From contig NC_087095.1 in the NCBI RefSeq assembly GCF_963855985.1, positions 13,898,001 to 13,962,000 of the forward strand: a stretch of 64,000 nt of DNA. Direction: 5' to 3'. Below, piece after piece: positions 54,993 through 64,000 of the stretch (position 1 is the first letter of the stretch; every line of letters begins with the position of its first letter). Position numbers and translations under genes: made by a program. This DNA comes from Ostrinia nubilalis. Taxonomy: Eukaryota > Arthropoda > Insecta > Lepidoptera > Crambidae. The notes beneath the pieces are model-generated. The model was given only the letters and a program-made list of their open reading frames with translations, made no database searches and had not been told where the DNA came from.

Positions 54993-55109
54993 AGGCTGAG
55001 TGTGCAACTTATTTTAATCGTAACAATGACAATAACCAGTGCTTTTTGTATGGATTTTGACAGATTTTTGACGTTTGTTAAAGTTAAAGTAAGATGGTGC
55101 AACCCAGCC
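54993..55109. mobile_element. GGCTGAGTTGCACC MITE, copy 7
   Basis: Starts AGGCTGAGTGTGCAACTT and ends GATGGTGCAACCCAGCC, flanked by TA (54991-54992 and 55110-55111). Confidence 0.87.
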
Positions 55110-55111
55110 TA

Positions 55112-55971
55112 AGTGGATAAGTGAAGCAGTGCAAGAACTCATATTTATTGTTGTCAGTTTTTAAATATGTTATCATATTTTGTTTAAACAGATGTTCACG
55201 TGTGTAACAAAAGTATGGGTAAGTAATAATTATATGACTGCAATCTCTTCAGTTAATTGTAGTTGAACATACTTAAATAGTAAGAGCCTGTTAAGTTTGC
55301 CTAGAGCCTCAGCTCTAAGTGTACAGGCAGTGAGTTCAAGCCACTTGCCATTCATTAAAGAATCAATTGGTCTATATTTGGATCTTTCATTTAGGTACTT
55401 AATCTTTAATTAAGGTTCAACAAATCACAAGTAAGTATACTTTGATAAATTTGTGAGGAAAAGACTTCTTGGAAATTTGTTCGTGTTAAGGAGCGTCTTT
55501 TTTGTGATAGATTGAAAACCAAACTGTTTTACTAATTTTTCTTCGAAGCGGCTTTCGTTGATAAATTTGACACTAGGCTTCTTCGTGTTCTATCGCGTTT
55601 GGATCTGTGTGGGTAGACAGAAACATTCATGGAGCTGGAGCGGTACTAAAATTAAGTCTGAAATATTAAGATTGCGTTCAATGACGTCTGAAAATAATGA
55701 TTTGCTAATTTTCTCTCTAGATAATATTGTAAAAAAGTTTTTCATTTTTTGAAATGCAAAAAATATCTTTTTAAAGTTGATTAGTTTTGTGTACCTAATA
55801 AAAAAACTGTGTGTGTATGTTCTAATATTTATTTATTACTTTGGACCTTATTTTATAATACTGTGGCAACATTTCAGACACAACTAAAGTTGCCAGTTAG
55901 TTTACCGTATTTTATAATACCGTATTGTCGATTTCATCTTTTGTTGCTTTTGTAACTTTTTATTACTTTTA
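55112..55971. other. A+T-rich noncoding sequence
   Basis: No gene or nameable repeat seen. Confidence 0.5.
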
Positions 55972-56090
55972 GGCTGAGTTGCACCATCTAACTTTGACCG
56001 TAAATATAACGAAAACCGTTGTTTTTTGTATGGAGTTTGACAAATTTTTGACGTTTGTCAAAGTTAAAGTACGATGGTGCAACCCAACAT
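55972..56090. mobile_element. GGCTGAGTTGCACC MITE, copy 8
   Basis: Starts GGCTGAGTTGCACCATC and ends GATGGTGCAACCCAACA, flanked by TA on both sides. Confidence 0.87.
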
Positions 56091-57324
56091 TAGCCACAAA
56101 GCCCACAAACTTTTGACAAGAATATTAGCAATATATCAAAACTATTCGCTGACTAATTTCTGGGTGGTAACGAGAAAACTTTGCTATCAATTTCAGCGTA
56201 AGTTGCACTTTTCCATGATAGAACATTTTAATTTTCGCCATGCCGAAATTTTAATTAATCATTCTTCGTACTCATTCAACAAAATTAATTCCTAGAACTC
56301 AAGGCAATATGCTTTTGAAGCATAAAATAGCTTTTTGAAATTTAAGTTTCAGCCAATTTGAACATCGATAGTTTCTAATTCAGATCCTCTCTAATTCAGA
56401 TCACAATTATATTTGGATACTAAAAAGGTTAATTTTTTTTGCTGAGTCGATTTTAACCCTTGCAATTCCAATTCAATAGAATGTCAGGAGCAAACACAGA
56501 TTAAAAATGACATTCTTGATTCTATTTTCAACTTGACGAATTGTTTTTGTAAAGGGATCGACTATGACGGGGCAATATTTTATTGACATTCTAAACAAAT
56601 TATACAAATTACATAACCAAAATTACATTTTTTTTGTATTTTTTTATTTATTTTTATAGTAACATTCAGCTGCAGGTCGTGTATTACTGATAAACATGGA
56701 CATTACTGAATATTTTTGTAATTTTTCTCGGTTACTTATTATTCTAAGTTTTGGTCACAAAATTTTGTGTGAACAAGAATTGGTAGGTATTGGTTTCAAT
56801 GAAAAATGGAAATTTGTAATTGAATGTAATAATTTGTAATGGAAATGGAAAAATGAAGAATGAAAACGGAATGGATTTAATACTAGGGAAATAGTTTTCG
56901 TTGAAGAAATATAATTTGTACGTTTGGACCTTACACGTAACAAACTTGCAACTATAGTAACTTGTTTTATGGTTTAAACTCATTATGCACAAGTTAGAAG
57001 TACTTAACTCGAAGGTGCAACACTGTACCACATTTGGAACGCAACTTCTCAGCAATTGATGGGGTAAGCCTAAGTTGCCGTAAGTTAAACTGAACTGCAC
57101 AATGAAAGCTTGCAAGATCGCACATAATCCTAACAACAATGTTTGTTTATAATTTGTCTCTATTAAACCTCCAGCTAAAACACTATTTGCTAGACAGCAA
57201 TTCTTGGTACAATCTAGATTATATAATAATAAAGTAAACAGACTAAAACATATTTATACAATGTCTTCTAATGAGTGTAAACAATCTTTAATAAATTAGT
57301 TGAAGGAACTTGATTATGATCAGA
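56091..57324. other. A+T-rich noncoding sequence
   Basis: The 131-codon minus frame at 56744-57139 is Phe/Ser/Thr-rich with no family resemblance and overlaps low-complexity A/T sequence. I do not call it a gene. Confidence 0.45.
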
Positions 57325-57386
57325 CTGAACAGCTACTTCTGCGGTAAAGCGGTCGCTACCTCTTCGCCGCAGAAATAGCCGTTCAG
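57325..57386 (-). repeat. 20-bp-stem hairpin
   Basis: CTGAACAGCTACTTCTGCGG and CCGCAGAAATAGCCGTTCAG flank a 22-base loop. The two arm differences are mismatches on the plus strand, but both become G-U pairs if the minus strand is transcribed. It could be a remnant of a structured repeat. Confidence 0.65.
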
Positions 57387-57505
57387 TTACCTACTTACAC
57401 AGATAAATCACAATAGGACAAGCAAACACAAGAAACAATTAACGCATGCACACATTCACACAAACCCATACACACAAAATCTCATACTCGCACAACTTTT
57501 GGTAC

Positions 57506-58904
57506 TAAGGTACTTGATACAAATAAGGCCTACCTAACTTTAAATGCTTATATTTTAATAAATATTAACGCCAATCTACAAAAACAAGGTTAATTAACTT
57601 CTTCCATCCTTTAATTTTAGCAATATTACAAAAAATAACACAATTTTTAACTAAATCTCTTCAAAATAAGCAAATTACGAAACCACTGATTTTGGCTTTA
57701 ATAAATCACCTACACGGAATAAGGCCTATATGATTCGAATGCCTCTAGACTTTAAAATTGAGGTTGTAATAAACAAAATGTGGTCTTATATCATTAAACA
57801 CGTCGATTTGTTTGCGTTATTAAAATGTTTCATAACTAGTAAACAGAAATATACTGTATATCTCTAGATAAACTTAAATTCCACTTATTAAGAATTATAC
57901 ATAAATTATAGATAAAATTAAATATTCATAGTAACAAAGTAATGATTCCTTACATATATTATTGAAAAAAATATCAAAAACAAACAATGTATTTTTTTTG
58001 TATAGGGCTTATTAAAACACCGTGTTCGAATAAGGCCTACACATAAAACCTTTTAAATAAATCAGTTTAGGAATATCATTTAGTCTTGAATTTTTGTAAA
58101 CAAAATGAGATCTCTATTTTTATTAGAACCAGGGCATAAAAAGGCTTCTGAATCATCTTTACGAACTCCTACACAATATTTGTGATACCACCAAAAGCAG
58201 TCCTTTATGGTCGCATATCTGCTACTTTGTCTTCGAGACAGGCATGATAATACCAGCTTTTATTCTTCTTTCCTTTAGAATTATACATACGGCTTTGTTT
58301 CTTATTTTTTTTATTGATTTTGTATTTTTTTTCTTTTTTTTACAGGGTTTGTAATTTTTTTCGACTCTGTTTTCTTTTTCTTTTCTGTGCTGTTAGTAAC
58401 ATTCTTATTAAATAAATATTAGTTACTCTTTTACTCATTTAGTTTAATGAATTTATCCGTAATCAGGTGTTAACATAAGTATCTAATATGGCCTACCATG
58501 CTGAAATAAGGCCTAGGCCTTATTAGATATCTCGCTCTTGTTGTCTTTAAAAATTTACCAATAATGCATCTATAGCCAGTAGTACAAATTAAGGTAATTA
58601 TTAGCTAGTAAGAAATATTTAGAAACGATTACCAAGAAAAGCTTAATCTAAAACAGCGTCATTTTACCGAAAATTTAAGATGAAATCGCCAGATTTTTAT
58701 AAGACAGCACGAAATCACCCACCACCGTAGAAGAACGCGTGCCAATTGGTGCTGGGATCGATCGGGACGCTCTTGCACTCTACCGGGTTATAGGGCATAT
58801 GAGTACGTGTCCTTGAAGTATTATCCTGGTTGGATTTATTTATCTGTGTTTTCTGATGCATAGGCCTTATTAGAACGTAGGCCTTATTTGTATCAAGTAC
58901 CTTA
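57506..58904. mobile_element. TIR element with perfect 28-bp ends and AATAAGGCCTA motifs
   Basis: TAAGGTACTTGATACAAATA plus eight further bases is matched exactly by its complement at 58877-58904. The interior (1.4 kb, A+T-rich) has no transposase but repeats the TIR-derived AATAAGGCCTA motif at about 57718, 58029, 58485, 58505 (as a palindrome) and 58861. I could not see a clear target-site duplication. Confidence 0.85.
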
Positions 58905-58974
58905 ATTAATTTGGTGTTAAGTAAAAAATCATGTAAATTTTTATTTTATTTTCTTATTAAGTAAAGTTGATCAA

Positions 58975-59070
58975 AAGAGCGGGCGTCCATCAGGTTTTCT
59001 AAACTTAAAAGGAGACTCCCAACCCCTGTAGATGTGTCTTATAAGAAAATAAAGAAATTTTGAATTCAAA
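58975..59070 (+). repeat. Possible LINE 3' UTR end
   Basis: Ends AATAAAGAAATTTTGAATTC, like poly(A)-signal-containing ends of Jockey-type LINEs. Weak. Confidence 0.3.
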
Positions 59071-59094
59071 TAATTACCTTTTTAAAAAAATAAA

Positions 59095-59504
59095 ACCGAC
59101 TTCAAATGCGTGAACACAAAAAAAACTAAAAATTAAAAATATTTCGTATAAAAAAGTTCATCCCCAATTTTCCACCCTTAGGGGTGAAATATTTTCTTCA
59201 AATTCGCATGAAACCACCCTTTTAATAATACCTATTCAACAAAAAAATAATCGTTCAAATTGATTAATAATCGGCGGAGATATTGCGTATAAAAAAGTTC
59301 ATCCCCAATTTTCCACCCTTGGGGGTTGTTTTTTCTATTATTAAATTTAAATGGGACCACCCTTGAGGTATTACCTATACGCCGAAAAAAGATTTGTTCA
59401 AATCGGTTCATAATTTGGCGGAGTTATCGCGTAACAAACATAGAAAAAAAAAAAAACATACGGGTCGAATTGAGAACCTCCTCCTTTTTTGAAGTCGGTT
59501 GAAA
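59095..59504 (+). repeat. ACCGACTTCAAA-type interspersed repeat, second copy
   Basis: Starts AAACCGACTTCAAATGCG and ends TTTTTTGAAGTCGGTTGAAA. Very close to 26345-26735 throughout, including the duplicated GTTCATCCCCAATTTTCCAC phrase, and retains the left end missing there. Confidence 0.85.
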
Positions 59505-59600
59505 AAATCATCATCATCATTTCAGCTACAGGATGTCCACTGCAGAACATACGCCTCCCTCAATGATTTCCACAATGGCCGGTTGGTAGCGGCCTGCATC
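59505..59600 (-). mobile_element. RTE LINE 3' fragment with (ATG)n tail
   Basis: CATCATCATCATTTCAGCTAC, GATGTCCACTGCAGAACATA and GGTTGGTAGCGGCCTGCATC in minus orientation. Confidence 0.85.
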
Positions 59601-59689
59601 CTCTATTACAAAGAAATGACAAGATTGTACGTAAGTTCCTGATTACAACGAGTGCAGATTATGTTAAGTACCTATCTATCTAAGTCTAT

Positions 59690-59869
59690 CTATATTTATA
59701 AAAGCGAAAGATCATTGACTGACTGACTCACTCACTCATCACGAAATCTCAGAAACTACGTGCTAGGAGTCTCAAATTTTGCACGGCGGTTCCTTTTAGA
59801 ACGAATTTTGGAATATCCCGTCTTAGTGAGCACCTACTAAGACGGGATATTCCAAAATTCAACCTCTAA
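59690..59869 (+). repeat. (GACT)n-containing repeat with a perfect 24-bp hairpin
   Basis: TATAAAAGCGAAAGATCATT then GACTGACTGACTCACTCACT is a known lepidopteran repeat start. At 59804-59827 and 59836-59859 a perfect 24-bp inverted repeat (GGAATATCCCGTCTTAGT inside) surrounds 8 bases. Confidence 0.65.
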
Positions 59870-60517
59870 GGCCCAGTTTTTTTATTCTTAGTTAAAACTA
59901 GCGGCCGCCCGCGACTTCGTACGCGTGGATCCCGTTTTACCCCCTTCATCTATCTTACGCGGTTTAGATTTTTTCATACATATGTTTTTTCCCGCTAACT
60001 CCTGTTCCCGTGAGAATTTTGCAATAACCTGTTGTAACTAAGCTTTAAATTTACTAAGGTACCTGCATGTCAAATTTCAAGCGTCTATCTTACGTGGCTT
60101 AGATTTTTTCATACAAATGTTTTTTCCCGCTAACTCCCGTTCCCGTAAGAATTTTGCAATATCCTGTTATAACTAAGCTTTAAGTTTACTAAGGTACCTG
60201 CATGCCAAATTTCAAGCGTCTAACTTAAGCGGTTTAGATTTTTCATACAAAAGGATTTTCCCTCTTGTTACCGTTTCCGTGGAAATTTCGGGAATTCCTT
60301 GTTGTAACTAAGCTCTAAGTTTACTAAGGTACCTACATGCCAAATTTCAAGCGTCTAACTTAAGCGGTTTAGATTTTACATACAAAAGGATTTTCCCGCT
60401 AATTCCCGTTCCCGTGGGAATTCCTAAGTATCCTATAACCTGCCCAGGAGTATGAAGAATAATTGTACCAAGTTTCGTTAAAATCCGTCGAGTAGTTTTT
60501 GTTTCTATAAGGAACAT

Positions 60518-60558
<41 letters not shown>

Positions 60559-60862
60559 AATTTTACTGATTGCATTTTTGGCATCAGTATCGATCACTAA
60601 TCACCCCCTGATAGTTATTTTGAAAATATATTTCATGTACAGAATTGACCTCTCTACAGATTTATTATAAGTATAGATAAATAATTGTTAAATTTATGGT
60701 TAAATATTAACAAAATGTAAACAAATAGTTAAAAAATGTACTAAAAGTCAAGCTAACCTTTATAGTTCGAAAAACATTTTTTTCTGATAATTAAAAACTT
60801 GTCATTTGACATGTGTCAAATTTGACCATTGGTTATTTTAACTACGAATCAAAAATCCGGAC
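59870..60862. mobile_element. GGCCCAGTTTTTTTATTC MITE interrupted by an ACTAGC repeat
   Basis: The left end GGCCCAGTTTTTTTATTC and AGTTAAAA is matched by the complement of TTTTAACTACGAATC and AAAAATCCGGACC on the right. The ACTAGC-type repeat begins at 59893, directly after the left arm. Confidence 0.6.
59893..60580 (+). repeat. ACTAGC-head repeat expanded by 135-bp tandem units
   Basis: Head ACTAGCGGCCGCCCGCGACT. The body contains units starting at 59951, 60086, 60221 and 60356 (135-bp period, last partial), each with CGGTTTAGATTTT, CCCGCTAACTCCCGTTCCCG-like and TACTAAGGTACCTGCATG phrases. A (GACA)n tail lies at about 60516-60556. A reversed head fragment (GTCGCGGGCGGCTGCTAGT) lies at 60866-60893. 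Confidence 0.85.
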
Positions 60863-60897
60863 CTAAGGGGGTATGTCGCGGGCGGCTGCTAGTAGAA

Positions 60898-61394
60898 AAT
60901 CGGAGCGGATTCAACCAAATGGCTAATGTGTAATCAACCATATCTAAATATCTCTGTTGAAGTACTTACCAGTACTTAACAATCGTTTAACATTCAGTTT
61001 GCCACGCCTATTCTAACAGATAGTTAAACGCTCACTAGATAGGTCCCCTTTAGTAACTTGGTACTAAATACTTACTACTTGGTACCTAATACTTCGGTGG
61101 AATCTACTTGATAACATTTCCATTATGACGTCACGACGTCCATTGATGTCCAGTACATGAGCGTAATACTGTTAGTCGTAAAACGAAACTGTCCCAAGAT
61201 AAGAGATATCAGTTAAACGAGACTTAGTTTCATCAAGACCGGTAAACACGTCCCGATTAATGTGCGGGAACAGTGCCGTGTAAATGTTCCTTGATGACGG
61301 GAAGAATAACACGGGATGGCCAGGAGCATCTGTTTAAGGAATATTATTCTGTGTGATAAGGAAGAAGAAGATAGTGGTGATAACCAACTAAATC
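60898..61394. other. Noncoding sequence
   Basis: No supportable gene in about 500 bp. Confidence 0.4.
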
Positions 61395-61660
61395 GTTATG
61401 CCGTTACTTCTTCTTCTTATTCGTTTCGGTTCTGGGAGAACGCTCGTGGTCACATTGAGGCGTTGTTCACATCGGTTGTAGAGGCGGATACAACTCTCCG
61501 CACGATCTCCCGCCATCTCTCTCTATTGGCAGACTGTCTGGTGCAGTCACATACGCCGTCTCCCACTGCCGATTTCACTTGGTCGGTCCAGCGCATAGGT
61601 GACCTGCCAAGCGATCGCTTTCCTTAGATTTTTCCTTGGACGACCAGTCGCTCTATGTCG
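61395..61660 (-). pseudogene. LINE reverse-transcriptase C-terminal tail with (GAA)n end
   Basis: On the minus strand the frame reads RSPMRWTDQVKSAVGDGV, then RQSANRERWREIVRRVVSA, the usual arrangement at the end of insect LINE ORF2 proteins (RWTDQ...R..WR.IV). It then stops, and an AAGAAGAAGAAG tail follows at about 61408-61421 (plus-strand TTCTTCTTCTT). Upstream coding (GRPRKNLRKAIAW) is in another frame. The 103-codon plus frame here is its antisense shadow. Confidence 0.7.
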
Positions 61661-63177
61661 TTAGAAAAGTGTTTTATTTCTTATATTATAAAACAAAGTT
61701 TTACTTAGCGTTATTGTAGAAAATCACTGTTCATACATTTATCTTAAGTTAGCATGACTTAAGTGTGTTACACTGTGACAACATAAACATTTACTTAGCC
61801 AGTGACGTAGTAATTATGGACTTACAATAAATTAAGAGAATACACATTATGAGTACATAATGTCGGCTTTATGAATGCTAAAATCTGCAAACGGCACGGG
61901 AATGCTTTAAAATAATTATATTCTTTTATCTACACTCAAATTTTAAGTACCCTTTTCTGAGTTCTCGCTTTATTGTACTTAACCTTTTCTTTATACTGTA
62001 CTGGTTACTCGGCTCCTTGGTATAAAAACCCCATTTTTACAGAGAATTATGTCACTCGCATCGTACCAGTCCTATTTGAAAGGGAAATAAAACGGTACCA
62101 AGCTCCAGAGTTAAATAACCTTAGCCTGTATCATTTCACTAGCGAAATGTTCCCAGTAATAATGGTAACGTAAATTAATGTGGAATAAAAATAATTTCGT
62201 GAAAATTTCTACGAAATATGTAGAACTCTTCCTATATTTTTTCCATCGCGGTAAGCAGATTATGAAATATGTTCAAGGTAAAGATACTTATGTTTCCTTT
62301 TGTGGTGATAATGAGGATTTGTTTTTTTAAATATTGTTTTCTAAGAAACATTTTTCTTTTTTTTCTATCATCATAAAGTCATGATTCTACGTACACAATT
62401 GTTTATAATCGTAATATTTGCAAATTATTTGCTTCAGAAATTCAGTGTTTGGTTATGTACCTAATCTAACAAAGGCACATGTTTTTCATTTCTGACTATA
62501 AAATAATTTGACAAACATGCTTTGATGTTTGAATACGTTTTTCACAAATCATAAAAATTTAGGTACTTGAATTTTTTTACCGGGTCTTTGCCAGAAATCC
62601 TTTGTGTTATCGTTTCATATTATATTTGTATTAGTACAAGCAACAAATATTTATGTTGCAACAAAGGAGAATGCAAGCGACTGCTGGAATGCAAGAGATG
62701 AGTGCTCTTTCGAGTGAAATCTCAACTGAAAATATTTAAAATTAGAATTGTACCGGTAAAAAAACAGCATTCAAAAATACTGAAATGTTTGAATTCAATA
62801 AATTTCAGAATTCAGAACATGAAATTCTATGCAATGGCACTCTTATCGCCAAATCAAACGAATGGCCGGACGAAATTCCAAAGGAAAATTCTTTCCTCGT
62901 AAATTTGTTCGGGGCGAAAGCTTTTAAAAACCGACTACGGCAGTAAACTCCTGCAAAAACGTTTTGTGCCAAAATGTGGCGCCTAAGATGGGAACAATAT
63001 ATTTTCTTTCCTTCGACATCGACGTTAAATCGTGATGGGTTGTCATCAGGCATTGTAAGTCAATAATGCAATCGGTGTTCATTGTGCCCTGTGAAAATTA
63101 TGTTATCTGTAATGAAGGTAGGAAGTGATATAAAATTTGCTTTTATTATTTCACAGATCTGAGAAAATCTATACTTA
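61661..63177. other. A+T-rich noncoding sequence
   Basis: Small frames (61973-62173, 62702-62902, 62805-63053) have no recognisable domain. No RNA gene seen. Confidence 0.45.
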
Positions 63178-63387
63178 TAACATTATAAAGCTGAAGAGTT
63201 TGTTTGTTTGTTTACTTGAACGCGCTAATCTCAGGAACTACCGGTCCGATTTGAAAAATTCTTTCAGGGTTAGATAGCCCATTTATCGAGGAAGGCTATA
63301 GGCTATATACCATCTCGCTACGAGTAATAGGTGCAGAGCAAAAAATAATGATTTTCACGCGTACGAAGTCGCGGGCACTGCTAGTAT
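63178..63387 (-). repeat. ACTAGC-head repeat, reversed, with (GTTT)n end
   Basis: Read on the minus strand it starts ACTAGCAGTGCCCGCGACTT and ends AAACAAACAAACTCTTCAGC. It includes AACGCGCTAATCTCAGGAAC and TCAGGGTTAGATAGCCCATT on the plus strand. Same family as 21712-21918. Confidence 0.85.
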
Positions 63388-64000
63388 AATAATAAGATAG
63401 CGAAGGAAATAACATATCGTCTCAACCGTTCTGCAGATATGGTACTCCGAGAGTGAACTAAAAATCATCAATCATTTTCGACGGTCCGACCTTTTAGAGA
63501 AATTGATTTCTATTGGAATAATTTTTCATTTTATTTATAAGGAAAACAGAATACTTACTTTGTGTAGGTACTTAATACTAACAAGTAGGCTTTGATACAA
63601 TCTTTATTTTATTTTACTTTCACTTCACCACATTAATGGATTCACAAATTCCAAACCAAAACATAATAGGCTTAAGTACTTTCATGTAACCTTAATTTAC
63701 ATTTGTACTTCTTTCCTCATAAACGAATCAAATAATATTTCCTCTCATTAGTCAAATTACTCGTAGAATCCTTCATAAAAGGCCTTTAGAGAAAATTCAG
63801 TCATGTTCCAAGTTGAAAAAATTGTTAGACTTAACGAGGCGGTGTATGTTTAACGCTAATGTCTTTATTTGTCATCGTCAATTTATGTCGCTTTGTCGAA
63901 ATAATATCATCTTATTACTAGGCTTTCAAGCGTAACTTACAATGTAGATAATTAGACTTACTTGACTTAAGGTCCTATGTTCCCTAGATGGGGCAGAGGG
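63388..64000. other. A+T-rich noncoding sequence
   Basis: No gene or nameable repeat seen up to the right edge. Confidence 0.5.

Noticed and set aside
56744..57139. 131-codon minus-strand frame.
   Set aside because: Low-complexity A/T-rich sequence; overlapping frames are similar, with no recognisable domain or splice context.
61316..61627. 103-codon plus-strand frame.
   Set aside because: The minus strand encodes the RWTDQ...WREIV LINE tail here, so this frame is its shadow.

Overview
This window looks like nuclear DNA from a moth or butterfly. The evidence is indirect but consistent: very low gene density, A+T-rich spacers, and many interspersed repeats of types I know from lepidopteran genomes. 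These include RTE LINE tails ending in (ATG)n or (GAAC)n, repeats with an ACTAGC...CGCG head and a CAGA/GTCA tail, a tRNA-derived SINE, TA-target MITEs and BEL/Pao, R1-like and CR1/Jockey-like retroelements. The only host gene I can support is a plus-strand neuropeptide receptor of the tachykinin family, closest in my memory to TkR86C/natalisin receptors. One exon (3138-3334) encodes TM6-TM7, a second (6458-6582) encodes helix 8 and the start of the cytoplasmic tail, and a probable third (24824-24967) continues the tail after an 18-kb intron. Upstream exons must lie left of the window, and the 3' end of the gene is not resolved.

Layout. 1-985: end of a BEL/Pao element (integrase C-terminal half and probable 3' LTR). 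985-7850: repeats plus receptor exons 1-2. 7854-9240: palindromic element with arms of about 590 bp. 9.3-15.7 kb: small MITEs, fold-backs and RTE tails. 16.5-18.9 kb: decayed, internally deleted RTE on the minus strand. 20.2-21.2 kb: 177-bp satellite with a nested hAT MITE. 21.4-26.7 kb: inverted-repeat elements around the third receptor exon. 31.2-37.6 kb: almost complete CR1/Jockey-group LINE with ORF1, ORF2 and a 58-A tail, cut by a 2.27-kb TIR element. 37.7-40.4 kb: four-level nest of insertions. 40.7-41.1 kb: tRNA-derived SINE. 46.5-48.2 kb: 5'-truncated LINE (minus). 50.6-51.5 kb: very young TRIM with two identical LTRs. 52.6-54.3 kb: TIR unit enclosing an R1-like fragment. 57.5-58.9 kb: TIR element with a perfect 28-bp TIR. 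59-61.7 kb: nested repeats and a LINE tail. 63.2-63.4 kb: one more ACTAGC-type repeat.

The most interesting observations are these. (1) The LINE has a canonical -1 slippery heptamer (A AAA AAC) directly before the ORF1 stop, leading into an ORF2 frame with no usable AUG. (2) Several TIR elements lack a transposase but carry dispersed internal copies of a short element-specific motif. (3) The TRIM has identical LTRs and a primer-binding site matching tRNA-Trp. (4) Nested insertions allow relative dating and empty-site reconstruction. All calls rest on reading the sequence and remembered family features; no database search was run.
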